This document shows positions 1 to 11,245 of a DNA stretch of 64,000 bases, in pieces (within the stretch, counting starts at the first letter, position 1; every line of letters starts with the position of its first letter). The notes beneath the pieces are model-generated. The model did no database searches and was not told the DNA's origin. It saw nothing but the letters and a program-made list of their open reading frames with translations. Origin of the DNA: Luidia sarsii (lineage: Eukaryota; Echinodermata; Asteroidea; Paxillosida; Luidiidae). A program made the position numbers and the translations under genes. The stretch covers positions 17,772,394 through 17,836,393 of the forward strand of contig OX465110.1 of assembly GCA_949987565.1 (NCBI GenBank). The letters run 5' to 3'.

Positions 1-371
1 GACTCCTGCACCTGATACCAGGAAGCTTCTCATTGTCGTTCCTTTCTATTGGTGGTCGTGGTTTTCTGATGTGGTAGGCATTGTCTTTTTTTGCTGGGGC
101 CAGTTTTTTCTACTTTCTTATCCCCCTTGACCGATCCTTGGTACTACGCTGAAAACAAGCACCCTCGCCCTCTCTTTATATACGCGAGCAGACCTTACGA
201 GACTCTAAACAAAAGGTTGAGGGTTTCTATGCCGACTGTGACTAATGAAATCCTCTTCCTGTGATGTCAAGGATAGGAGGAGGAGGGGTGGGGGGAGGGA
301 AGTCTGGATTCTGGAGCCTCGGCCAATCATGATTCAGATACTGGGGCGGCTTTTTCCTGTACCTGGGACGA
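1..371. other. No gene seen; possible promoter region
   Basis: Unique-looking sequence with a possible leftward TATA box and inverted CCAAT, and a short G/A-rich run at 268-302. No ORF or repeat is recognised. Confidence 0.4.
174..183 (-). promoter_or_regulatory. Possible TATA box, transcription leftward
   Basis: The minus strand reads CGCGTATATAAAGAG, a good TATA element. An inverted CCAAT (ATTGG on this strand) lies about 145 bp upstream at about 323-327. A transcript would run off the left edge of the window. No coding sequence is visible to confirm it. Confidence 0.2.
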
Positions 372-1140
372 GTGACATCCAATATGGCTAGTGTACACAG
401 TACAGAGTACCGGTATGTGCATGATGTACATGTACATGTACGTGTACTGTATACCGGTACATGTGTACATGTTGTGTGTAATAATAAGTCAAGAAGGGCA
501 ATACCCTCATTGAATTACATACATTATCACCGATACAAAATCATATTACATCCATAATAAACATTGTACATGTAACGGCATGTACATGTATGCATTTGTG
601 AAGGTACATGTACGTGTACTGTACATGTATCACCGCGTACATGTACGTGTACAGTACACGTACATGTACATGTACGTGTACATGTATGCATTTGTGAAGG
701 TACATGTGCGTGTACTGTACATGTATCACCGCGTACATGTACGTGTAGTCGTGTACAGTACACGTACATGTACATGTACATACATGTATCACGTACATTG
801 TACACGTACAGTACATGTACATGTACATGTACATGTATCACGTACATGTACACTACATGTACAGTATCACGTACATGAACATGTACAAACTGCATGTGTG
901 CATGTCCTGTGCATACATGTACATGTACACTTTACACACTTGTACAATTGGATACAAATATTAATTGTTCAAGTATGCATACCTGTACATGTACATATAC
1001 ATGTATATGCAAATCTTCATTACTGTACATGTACATTATACACTACTGAATACAGTACTGTACATGTACATGCACAGTACTTACAGTACTGTACATGTAC
1101 CAGTTAACAGGTACATGTGTACACGTACACGTACATGTAT
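372..1140. repeat. GTACATGTAC palindromic repeat region
   Basis: About 770 bp dominated by the self-complementary words GTACATGTAC and ACGTGTAC. A duplicated block of about 85 bp containing ATGCATTTGTGAAGGTACAT occurs at about 587-640 and 684-740. Apparent ORFs made of MYMYMY/VHVHVH are artefacts of the alternating pattern. Smaller clusters of the same word occur at 9.70-9.84, 10.13-10.40, 17.91-17.98, 18.84-18.93 and 21.30-21.42 kb. Confidence 0.9.
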
Positions 1141-1260
1141 GTATTGACTCAGACTTAAATGAACCTAAATTTTGCAAATCTTCTGCAGGACCGTTCTCAA
1201 ATGTAAAGACTAAAAGTACAATGTCACTAATAGTAATAGATCATTAAGATCAAAACATAA

Positions 1261-1410
1261 GGGCTGCATTTCACAAAGCCGGACCATGCGTAGTAACTCA
1301 ACTTATGGTGAATAACCCACCATAAGTTGTGATACACTGTGTGGTTTCTGTACATCGCTCATTGTCTTGCAATTGATCGTAAGTTACGATGAGTTTGGTG
1401 AAATCAACAG
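1261..1410 (-). mobile_element. MITE-like element, CATAAGTTGTG family
   Basis: Its ends carry GGGCTGCATTTCACAAAGCC and, inverted, TTTGGTGAAATC. Its interior contains the hairpin CAACTTATGGTG...CACCATAAGTTG. The reverse complement matches 55103-55231 along most of its length (CATCGTAACTTAC, ATCAATTGCAAGAC, CACAACTTATG). It is non-autonomous with no coding capacity. Confidence 0.75.
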
Positions 1411-3020
1411 CAGACCCTCTTAATTCATTTTTGAAACATGTAGTGACACATTATACATACTTTACAAAAGAAAGGAGTGCACTGCACACAATGTGAATCT
1501 ATGGCTATGGCATAGAAACCAATCATACAATCAAAGACAATGCAATCATACCCTTTTTATCAATAAGCACGTACAGTGTAGAAATAGTCAAAGGGTAGAC
1601 AGTGAAATTACGATTTGGCAGTAATCAAAAAACAAATCCTTTGAAAATTATAATTTGTTCTCTTCTTTTTTTCGAGGAAGTTTCTAAAAATAAAATTCTC
1701 AGTGGTGGTGGTGATAGTGGTGGTGGAGGGGGGGGGGGGTCAGAAGGAAGGAAGAATAACTGTAGGAAGTTGTTGAATGGCAGGGAACAGCATCGCCATG
1801 GGGACCGGAACAAGATGGCCCTATGTATTTGCATGGGTTTCTATTTGAGTAGCCAGGTAACTGGAAATTTTCACCAGTTGGCAACAGGTCACAACCTTGT
1901 CACAGTTTTTCTTTTTATCATTACATAACAAGAGTTTTTTTTTTTTGGAATACATGGTTTGTGTTGTCTGGGTGGCGGGGGGGGGGGGGGGGGGTTAACG
2001 GATAAAATCACAAACGATGTTTGGGGCAAGCATTTGGCTAAATCGAGGAAGCGTTTTTTTCATGGAATTCTTGAATCTTTACGGAAAGGAGTGAAACTTG
2101 TTATCAGTTCTCAGCATTTCATTTGTGTGAGCTTTTTGAAATTAATGAAAGTGACAACTGCAGAATTAAGGGTGTTCAACTGTTCATTATGGTATTTGTA
2201 TCAACATGTGCTACATATATCAGACGGAAATTTCCCAAATTTCATTCTTTCTCGGGCGTACAGAAACAAATTGTAACTATATAGACTGTGGCAGAGGGGT
2301 TGTTTACTAAAATAAAAATTCCTAACCTATCCGCCATATCGTCTGTACTGTAACGACCGGGTTTTGATGCAATTCGCAGTCCCCAACCTAGCCATGTCCT
2401 TATATTTCACACAGGCTTGGAGTAGGTTCCACACTTTGACAGGCGGCTCCGTTTACAGAAGTCGGTCGTGAAAAACAACATCGGGTTTTGTTTTCCCCTC
2501 GATGGTCCGAGTAACGGAGGAATGCAGGAATGGGGGTCGTAGAGGTCAGGAGGGGAATGCTGAATAGAGGAGCTGATAGGGGAAAGGGAAACATTGGTCA
2601 TCAAATTTCATGAAGACTGATTATTGGTAATCTTATCAATAACCTATTGATTACCGGAAAAACGTTGACACTTGACACATTTGTTGACTCACTCATTTGC
2701 ATTGATTTACGACTGGGATTGGGAACCTGTTGTGAAGTATGCAAATGACACAATGACTTGGTCTATTTCATCCTACAACTCAATGATAACTTTAACATGT
2801 TATGAAAGAAACAAAGGAAAGTTAACTGACTGCGAATCTTTCCAAAAACATTCAACTAACAAAGAAACAAAATGATTGGATTGAGATTTAAACATGTACA
2901 TGTAGGCCTCTAGTTTAACAAAAATTGTAAAGACTTTTTGTTCTTAATTTAAAAAGTGACATAAAAAAAATGTAGAGATGTAGAATGCAAAGGGTAAAAA
3001 AAAAACCACAATTGTGTAAT
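1411..3020. other. No gene seen
   Basis: Mixed AT-rich sequence with simple runs: a GGT/G stretch at 1702-1740, T and G runs at 1935-1995. Open frames here are short or simple-sequence. Nothing coding is supported. Confidence 0.5.
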
Positions 3021-3028
3021 GTGTATTC

Positions 3029-3105
3029 TGCCTTTGAGAAAGGTCCTGCTAGGATCGAAACATCAAGCCCTCTAAATTTTTGATATTTTGTATAAAAAAA
3101 CACCA
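3029..3105 (-). repeat. GACGTTTCGATC foldback family, single arm
   Basis: Contains GAGAAAGGTCCTGCTAGG then ATCGAAACATCAAGCCCTCT. This is one arm of the foldback family seen about 20 times in the window. Confidence 0.8.
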
Positions 3106-3884
3106 AAAAACAACAACATTGGAAACAGCGAGTTAAAGCAGGAGGTTGGACTGCAATCTCTGCCCGAAATAGAACTTGCAATTCCTTAGAATAATTACTG
3201 ACTGTTGGCCAATTCAATGCAAACCAGTTCTGAAAACGGTCAGGTCCCTTTTTCCCCATTCACTCCCGCGATGGCAGCGGTCTTAGTGCCGGACTTCTTC
3301 CAACTCACAATGACTTGCACAGTGGTGGGTGCGATACACTGATAAGCATGGGCGTGCAGGGAAACAATTTCCACTTTGGCCAAACCCGACCTACAGTAAT
3401 ATGGCTTTTCAAAAACTGGGTTCCGACGATAATGTACTGCTGTAGGCTGGAGATAATTCCTTTTTTCTTTTTTTGCAGACACGGGGTCCCACAAACCTGG
3501 GTGGGTTTTTATTTATAACCAGAAAATGAGTCAATGGGTTGTTGATTAGATGGGTTTATTTGTGGGTGTTTTTTTTTTTTTTTTTACACTACAGACAGGT
3601 TGTCTCACAGACCGTCGGACCAAAATGGGGTGCTCGGTTAGCCTGGCTGGTCAGTCATGCACTCACCTACAGTACATGTACATGTACGTGTGCATTGTAT
3701 TACCTGTACCTATCTACGGATGCATTGCTGTACAGTGACACACTTCCTGTCTGGAGGAAAGGGTCAGTGGTCATCAGTTCTGGTTAGGGTCCCACCCACC
3801 CCCCCCCCAAACAAAAAAAACCCACCACCAAACAGGTTGACCAATACTGTACATGCACTTCAAAACAAACACCCATACACTAGG
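3106..3884. other. No gene seen
   Basis: AT-rich, with a long T run near 3571-3586, a small GTACATGTAC cluster at 3670-3695, and a C-run/A-run junction at 3797-3818. Short open frames are not convincing. Confidence 0.5.
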
Positions 3885-4075
3885 GCCGTTCCCACTCCCA
3901 CTACACCAAATAAATGCTTTTTTTTTATATTGCAATTTGAATCGCGATTCAAACTCCACTTTTTGTTTGCGTGTGTGGCACAATGAACGCGATTATTATT
4001 TGGATTTGAATCGCGATTCGGACTCCACTAAGAGTGAGATTTTTTTCGAATAATCGCGTTTATTTACGACGCGGT
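3885..4075 (+). mobile_element. GAATCGCGATTC element, copy 1
   Basis: Contains two GAATCGCGATTC palindromes followed by CAAACTCCACT and GGACTCCACT, with AATAATCGCG near the right end. The same arrangement recurs at 16.6, 19.5 and 29.5 kb. No coding capacity. Confidence 0.75.
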
Positions 4076-5675
4076 GCAGAACGGGAGCGGAAATGAGCAA
4101 AGAAGCCTTTCACATTGTCCATTCGTACGTTTCCGTCGCTGCACAAATGAGACAAAAAAAATACCCACTAAAAGTCACGCGATGGCATGTAACCAGTGGT
4201 CACACAATCGGTGTATTTGCCTTTCTTGAGACCCCCCCCCCCCCTCCCCGCGGCCCGCACCAAAACTTTTACAGAATTTCGAAGCAGTTTTTGAGACGCT
4301 TTTTGACTTTGGACTAATTTAGCACAAGACCTCCAACCTTCCCTTAAAAATCCAAACTAATATTGGGAGAGAATCTCCAATTAGGAACTTGATTGTCCTG
4401 AGGTTTACAGCAGAACTTTGCGTTCTTCACGTCGGTTGGACCCCAAATAAAATCAGAAATTGAGGGAAGGCAGGATGTGCGTTGTACAGGCACGTGCATG
4501 TGCGTCTTATGATAGTGGCACTGTGTGACACTGTATACATATTCCTGTAACTGAATCTATCCTCCTTATCAAAACAGGAAGGGCTCCAATGCAATTACAC
4601 TGTGCAAAAGCGCTCTCTATTTCTAGAGGAGGAACCCTGGCGGGAAACTGCCGACAGAGGGCAGCATTGCACTTGACCAGTTAAATGAAAAATAATTATA
4701 TCCCCAGTGAGATGTGTATCAGTGGGGACTAAAACATTTCATTTTCAATAAGGGTTTGCCATGCTCAAAGTGCACAATTAGCAGTGTATTTCACTCAATG
4801 GCACTGTAGGCTTGGTGCTTTGCCCGATTTAGAAGAAATGCAATTTCTTTCTGAACCAAAACCCTTTTTCTTTGAATTTTATTTATTTTTTTTTTTTTTT
4901 AAGTTCCCAGTCAGTTTTTTTCCTTCATTTGTTTTACAAAAAACGGTGCGTTGAACTTGTTTAAACAAAGTAATTCAATGCTGGTCTAAAAAAAAAGAGA
5001 GAAAATGTAGCACCAAGTTAACATGATTCTAAAAGTCACAAATATAAGGACTAGGAAGGCCTGACATTTCGATCCTAGCAGGTCATTTCTCAAAGGCAGA
5101 ACCTTTTAAAAGAAATGGTGAAAAAGAAAAAGTGCTCCCCTGACCGCAGATCTGTCACTTACACCAGCAGTGCCATGTTGATATAAAAAGTTTGTAAAAA
5201 AAATGTAGAGCAAAGTTAACAGTTGATTTTGAAGAAATAGAAATCGCTGTGCTCAATACAAAAGATGAATCTCTAAATACCAACAATTCAATGCCTACTG
5301 TGTTAATGCATGGCTGCCTATAAAATAGATCAAACTTGTTTACTCCACATTAACACATTTTGTGGTTTTTCCCGGCTATGCTGTGACAAACATGTTTTGA
5401 ATTCGTTGGTGGTGGTGGAGGAGGCACCGGAGGTAGAGGGAGGTGGAGGGAGAGGGAGGTGGGAGGGTGACTTGGGCGGATATATGTCTGAGGGACTGCA
5501 TAATAATGACTCCCATCAATAGTAATAATTGGAAGGGATTAGTGTTTTGCCTTGAGGGAAGGAGTAGGTTGGCTGGTTGGTTGGTCCGGCTTACTCATGC
5601 AAGACGAGACAGGCTGTTATTGTATTTCCTGCCAGGGCTGACCCGGGTCTGTCACTGAGCCCGGCTCTGGTCTGT
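4076..5675. other. No gene seen; one foldback arm
   Basis: AT-rich with T and A runs. A single arm of the GACGTTTCGATC family lies at 5058-5106 (GGCCTGACATTTCGATCCTA). A GGTGGTGGAGG-rich start of the polypurine region appears at 5409-5470. No credible coding sequence. Confidence 0.5.
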
Positions 5676-6314
5676 GGGATCAGGGAAGGAGGAGGGTGGA
5701 GAGGGGGAGAGAGGTGGGAGAGAGGGGGAGAGAGGGGGGGAGAGGGGAAAAGAGGGGGAGAGAGGGGGAGAGAGGGGAGAGGGAGGGAGAGGGAGAGGGA
5801 GGGAGAGGAAGGGTGGAGAGGGGACAGAGGGAGAGAGGAGAGAGGAAGGGAGAGGGAGAGGGAGGGAGAGAGGGGGAGAGGAGGGGAGAGGAGGGGGAGA
5901 GGAGGGGAGGAAAAGAGGGAGGGAGGGAGAGAGGGCGAGAGGGAGGGAGAGGAGGGGGAGAGGAGGGGAGGAAAAGAGGGAGGGAGGGAGGGAGGGAGAG
6001 AGGGAGGGAGAGGAAGAGGGAGGGAGAGGGAGGGAGAGAGGGGAGAGGGGGAGGGGAGGGGGAGAGGAGGGGAGAGGAGGAGGAGAGGGAGAGAGGGAGG
6101 GAGAGAGGAGAGAAATGGAGGGGGAGGGAGAGAGGGAGAGAAAGGGAGGGGGAGAGAGGAAGAGAGGGAGGGAGGGAGGGAGGAGAGAGAGCAGAGAGAG
6201 GCAAAAGAGAGAGGGAGAGAGAGGGAAAAGAGAGGGGGAGAGGGAAATAGAGAGGGGAGAGAGAGGGAGAGGGAGGGAGAGAGGGAGAGAGGGAGAGAGG
6301 GAGATAGAGGAAGG
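5676..6314 (+). repeat. Polypurine tract 1 (GA/GGA-rich)
   Basis: About 640 bp that is almost purely purine on the plus strand, in irregular GAGAGG/GGGAGA/GGAGGA words. The long Arg/Glu/Gly or Ser/Leu/Pro frames across it are composition artefacts. Its right flank (GCCATAATAATCGCTCCTTG) resembles that of tract 2. Confidence 0.95.
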
Positions 6315-6589
6315 AAATGCCATAATAATCGCTCCTTGAACCTGACCTCTGCTACTGATTACATAAGCAGCCCCATTTCCCCGCCAACTTCTTGCCATGG
6401 AGTTGGGAGCCGAGTTTACCATCGGCAATTAAGCACTAATCCAATAATAGCAAATCCGCAGACTTGTTTTTTCCTCTACGTTCCCAAACGGTGGCGACCC
6501 AAAAATAAAATGCGAGGCCAGCCGTCTGGTGCCATTTTTTTCAGCCAGGTGGGACTTGGGTTCAGGCTTTTGCAAAAAGAAAAGGACTG

Positions 6590-6736
6590 CTGTGAGAGGG
6601 AGAGGGAGGGGGAGAAAGAGAGACAGAGAAAGAGAGAGGAAGAAAGAGTGTGTGAGAGATAGAGAGAGAGAGAGGGAGAGAGAGAGAGATAGAGAGAGAG
6701 GGAGAGAGAGGGAGAGAGAGGGAGAGAGAGGAGAGA

Positions 6737-6771
<35 letters not shown>

Positions 6772-6820
6772 AAGAATGTGAGAGAGAAAGAGAGAGAGAC
6801 AGAGAGAGACAGAGAGAAAC

Positions 6821-6854
<34 letters not shown>

Positions 6855-7095
6855 AGAGAAACAGAGAGAGAGAGCGAGAGAGAGACAGAGAGGGAGAGAC
6901 AGAGAGAAACAGAGAGAGAGAGAGAGCGAGAGAGAGACAGAGAGAGAGAGAGGAAGAAAGAGAGAGAGAGAGCAAGAGAGAGAGAGGGGGGAGGGAGAGA
7001 GGGAGAGAGAGAGGGGAAGGGAGAGAGGGAGAGAGAGAGGGGGAGGGAGAGAGGGGGGGGGGGAGGGAGAGAGGGAGAGGGAGAAGGAAGGGAAG
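6590..7095 (+). repeat. Polypurine tract 2 (GA-rich)
   Basis: About 500 bp, plus strand almost purely GA with periodic C (GAGACAGAGAGAAACAGAG words). The right flank GCTCCTTGAACCAGG matches that of tract 1, and AAAAGGACTGCTG occurs just left of this tract (6582) and again at 7190, suggesting a duplicated tract plus flank. Confidence 0.95.
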
Positions 7096-7263
7096 GCCAT
7101 ATACATGTAACAGCTCCTTGAACCAGGTCCCAGGTGACTGCAGCTACCAGTAGCCCAGCCTTCTCGCATGCTTCGTGTGTCAGATTAGAAAAGGACTGCT
7201 GCGATTATGCACCGATACATAGAGACCTATGTCCCAGTGGTTTCGATGCTAAAGTACTGTAGC

Positions 7264-7392
7264 ACTTGTCGGGACCTTTCTCAAGGGCAGAAACCTTCTG
7301 CTGGGACTGAAATGTCAGGCCGACTGATTTCTTTGAGATTCGCGTTTGGGTCACTGAAGTTAGCGGGCAGCTTGCAACATTTTTGCATTTAC
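7264..7392 (+). repeat. GACGTTTCGATC foldback family, diverged copy
   Basis: Contains GGGACCTTTCTCAAGGGCAG, then CTGGGACTGAAATGTCAGGC, then the outer-arm sequence CAGCTTGCAACATTTTTGCA. Order and spacing fit the family despite divergence. Confidence 0.65.
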
Positions 7393-8234
7393 TGATCCGT
7401 GGAGACTAACCCTATGCCATATTCAGTCCCCTTTTCTTTTTACAGGCGGCCATCTTGGTTGTTTTTTTTACTACCATACAAGAGGTCAACCCCCCACCCC
7501 TCCCCCGCCCCACTCCTCCACCAAATAGTCTAGTTACCTTTGGCCAACATGGAATACTGTAGTGGGCCCTACACATGTATGTGACGCAGGACAAACGAGG
7601 GCGCTACACACATCGCTGATGCATTCTGATTGGATTACTGTACTAGGCCTACAGAATTGACTCCGATTTAGAAATGCATGACCGACTTACAGTACACATC
7701 GTCTGTGCTGCGCGTACACGTACGTTACACCACTGACCATGTGTTAGCTCCGTGTGTACATACATGTACACGTACACTCGCACACTATCCATCTTTAAGC
7801 GCTTGATTAGTGTAGCATTGAACCCATGGGCTGCCTCCTCACCGTGACGTGATTTTCTGAAGGCTCTCGGATCCAATTATGACGGTCAGATCCCCAACGC
7901 CCTCCGAACACTCACGCAACGCCGACTCTAATCAGCGCATACACGCACGGCGCAATTACGACCGACTGCCGTGCGGGTCATGTGACCCGGCCTCCCCACC
8001 AATCAGAATCTCCCGCTTAACATGCCCGAGGCCTTCTTCTGGGTGCACGAAAAACGCTCGTTGTGGATACTCGTTGTGGGCTTATAATCCAAAGCGCAAT
8101 CTCATTGTCTCCAAATTGAACATCTGCCACAATTGGAGATTCCCCCCTCCCTCCCCCCCCCCCCCAAAAAAACCTTCCCAGACGAACTAGGTTTGATAAT
8201 TCTACGAGGATTCAAGTCGGTCTTCTGAATAGCA
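7393..8234. other. No gene; CpG-rich stretch 7850-8060
   Basis: 7850-8060 is richer in CpG than its surroundings and includes GTGACGTGA, GTCATGTGACC and CCAATCAGA, which could be a promoter. No open frame with recognisable content begins near it. A C-run/A-run junction is at 8150-8171. Confidence 0.35.
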
Positions 8235-8365
8235 CTCGATCCTGAGTCCTTTGCCTAATTGTCTGCCGGAAAAAAGATACAGGCAGCTGGGGTGAGATTC
8301 GAACCTACAACTCCTGCTTTCCAATGCAGACATCTTACTCACATGTCTACCAAGCTACTGTAGGT
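8235..8365 (-). mobile_element. tRNA-derived SINE, family B
   Basis: On the minus strand a degenerate A box is followed by a B-box-like GGTTCGAATC, then CCCCAGCTGCCTGTATC and CAGACAATTAGGCAAAGG. The tail CAGGCAATCGGGCAAAGCAC is the family hallmark at other loci. Confidence 0.65.
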
Positions 8366-9500
8366 TTGACACGTTTTTACTTCTTAGTGACGCAAATTTA
8401 AAAATTTCACTCTCTCTACAATAAGCATGCATTAAGTAACACAAACTACATGTGCAAACTACATGTACTGCATGTACTTAGTCTTGAAAGCCCCAAATGC
8501 AAATTTCAAATTGTTTTCAAGAGCCTGACATTGTGATCCTAGCAGGACCATTCTCAAAAGTCAAAGTCAGAATCACTCCGCGATAGCAGGGTTTTTCCCA
8601 AACTTTTTGACCACTTCAGCAAGGGTTATTGACTGGTCCGCGGGTGCTTGGCCTGGCAGTTGGACACCAGACCAGTTCGAACCACGGAAAAGATCCTCTT
8701 CTTGTAGAAAACTCCTCGCTTTCCTTCCCCCTGAGTAGAATCTCCTCACAGACAAAAAATGACTGGATGGAAAAGTCATCAACAGGCTGGCAAAGTGAAA
8801 TGTCATTCCCAATATCAGGCCCTTAGACATTTGGATATTTCCCACAATCATTAAAGTGTATTTATTATATTTATTTTCATAATGACAGAATAACAAGGTG
8901 AAACATCAGGGCTGCTCAATTTTGTGATATTTCTCCTACCAATTTTTTCCCCCTCTATTGTGTTTCTTTTATCATTTTCAGGAGTTTTCCCAAATTTGCC
9001 AAGGTTGACTGGAAGGGGTAGTTCCCAATCATAGAATCATAATTCATTCACAAACATTCTCCCATTTTCCCTCCCCCCAACAACAAAAAAACGAATTTCA
9101 ACTCCAATCTGACCTGACCTTCCACTCCCCTCCCCTCCCCTCCCCTCCCCAACAAAGCCCCCAGGAATGGTAAGTATTCCCCCCCCCCCACATCACAGAC
9201 TAACCATGGACTAACCAATCCATCCGATTCTCCCCAGACAATTTGGGGCAGGGCATAACTCTCCCCCATTTAGGAGGCTCACCCCCTCCCCTTCCTCCAC
9301 AATGCTGGTGACCTCCAGCAGAGAAACGGCCAAATTCCACCAGTCTGACAAGTCCCAGTAAATTTGTTATGGCTGCATCCTGCAGCGCATTGTCAGGGTG
9401 CAATATGCCGCCAGACTCGCTCCAAATCAGTGGTGTGTTTTTTTATCTAGACTTTTCATCTCGAAAATTTGAATGGCACTTTATGAAGTAAAAATACCCC
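8366..9500. other. No gene seen; one foldback arm
   Basis: A single arm of the GACGTTTCGATC family lies at 8524-8575. A CCCCTCC-rich stretch lies at 9118-9150. No credible coding sequence. Confidence 0.5.
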
Positions 9501-9514
9501 GCTACATGATCATG

Positions 9515-9645
9515 TACAAGTGTAGCACCAATACAAATTCAAAAATGTTGCAAACTGCTTACTGGCAAAAATTACCAAAATGTAGACAGCCTAACGTTTC
9601 GATGAATCCGAGGACCTTTCTCAAAAGCACAGATGCTTTGATCCT
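9515..9645 (+). repeat. GACGTTTCGATC foldback family, copy with outer arm
   Basis: Outer arm AAAAATGTTGCAAACTGCTT and AATTACCAAAATGTAGA, then CCTAACGTTTCGATG and AGGACCTTTCTCAAAAGCA. This shows the order of the full left arm. Confidence 0.8.
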
Positions 9646-10792
9646 TCTAAGATAAAAATAAAAAAAAAAGGCCCTATGTTTTTTTTTTTTAAATATTGAC
9701 GTACACGTACAAGAACATGTTGTACTTAGCTTGTGAGCTTCAGTATACTGCAACAACATGTACCTGTACTTCTGTGGTAAATGTAAATGTATCTAACGCC
9801 TACGTGTACATGTACATTGTACATGTACATGTATTAAGGCTGGGCAAAAAACCTGGGTATCCAAAACCCGACCGAAGGCATCAGATACCCGGTTTAATTT
9901 TTTGGAGTTCGGGTATCCAATTTTTTTGGGGGAACAACGAATCTTTACTTTGTTTATGACTTTTTTTGTAAGACGCAGTGGCATCCGATTCAATACTTTA
10001 AAAGAGGAACCGAATTTGTATCAACTTACAATCCGATTGTTGGCGTCATTGAATAGAGTTATCATTAGGTGCAATCCCGCTAGAAAAGGAAAAGATTTTA
10101 TTCTTCTCTGTGCACACACGCACATTACACATACTGTACATGTACATGTACACCGTAATTCCATAAATCAGAGGTCCATTGCTTACATATGAAACCATTC
10201 AGCTTTCCTGCACGAACGTAAAATTGTATCAACTGAAAGAAACATTCTGTCCATTAAACAGTCTATACCATAGAGCTACAGTAACTCTTCAATCTACAAA
10301 GTGGTTAATTACATGTACATGTACCAGTACATGCAGGAAGGCTGACTGGTTTCATATGACACCAAAATGTACACATACATACTGTACATGTACATACTGC
10401 ACCTAAGCCTCACGAACTGCATGTAAAAATTATATTGTATCTATGCACGTGCATGTACGTAGATTTAATCAGACAAAGCATGTTAGCTTTAACTTGCAAG
10501 TATTGCCAATTTTCCCATCTGGCAATCACATAATATTATGCCAGACAGTGGCACGCGTCTACAGTGCACGCCACGAGCTGCATCTTTTATTTGACGGGAA
10601 ATCACACCGACCCAGAGCCTGCAATGAATGAACTGGGCGAGAGTCCAGCCAAAATCAAGACGAAATTATATGATGGATGCTACCGCAAATTGAAGGACTC
10701 AGAGGCAAATTGGAGAGTGATTTGGGCCCCCACTGAAAACCGTTCTCCATCAGGGGATCAGCGTGATAACAATGACCTTGGTAGATTGGAGG
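9646..10792. other. No gene seen; GTACATGTAC clusters
   Basis: Palindromic GTACATGTAC clusters at 9700-9840 and 10130-10400. A local repeat of GGGTATCCAA lies at 9855-9920. No convincing exon. Confidence 0.45.
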
Positions 10793-10866
10793 GAGGAGGG
10801 AGGAGGGAGGAGGGAGGAGGGAGGAGGGAGGAGGGAGGAGGGAGGAGGGAGGAGGGAGGAGGGAGG
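10793..10866 (+). repeat. (GGGAGGA)n microsatellite
   Basis: About ten near-perfect copies of a 7-mer. The G-run spacing is suitable for G-quadruplex formation on the plus strand (inference). Confidence 0.95.
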
Positions 10867-10984
10867 TTTAAGTGCAGGAAATTGCCCCTCACTCCATTCT
10901 CATGGACAGCAGGGTCAACCTGATTTGACTAGAATCAAGGCAGCAATCTCAACCTCTCTCTAAAAAAAACCCCGGACGTTTCCA

Positions 10985-11245
10985 ATATATCTCAAAAGTT
11001 GGAGGGCCTGACGTTTCGATCATAGCAGGACCTTTCTCAAAGGCAAAGTCCTTTGAGAAAGGTCCTACTAGGTCCTAAAATGTTAGGTGGAACAAACTCT
11101 TGTTAATTTACAAAAGTTAGACTAAGAAGGCCTGACGTTTCGATCCTAGCAGGACCTTTGAGAAAGGTCCTGCTAGGATCGAAACGTCAGGCCCTCTAAC
11201 TTTTGAGATTCATGTATTGCAGGTCATCTTAGTCAGTGAGCAGTT
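10985..11245 (+). mobile_element. GACGTTTCGATC foldback family, two adjacent hairpins
   Basis: Two consecutive foldbacks. The second is an almost perfect palindrome: GGCCTGACGTTTCGATCCTA, then AGCAGGACC, TTTGA, and the reverse complement. It is followed by the outer arm GTCATCTTAGTCAGTGAGCA. Between them is ACTCTTGTTAATTTACAAAA, also found in the copy near 20380. Confidence 0.9.

Noticed and set aside
372..1147. Open frames rich in MYMYMY and VHVHVH on both strands
   Set aside because: They come from the alternating GTACATGTAC word, which is open in several frames on both strands; no coding signal.
5577..6662. A 361-codon frame of Arg/Glu/Gly and its Ser/Leu/Pro mirror on the other strand
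   Set aside because: Polypurine DNA has few stops; composition alone explains both frames.
6429..7169. 246-codon Ser/Leu frame on the minus strand that could pass for a hydrophobic protein
   Set aside because: It is the complement of a GA microsatellite.
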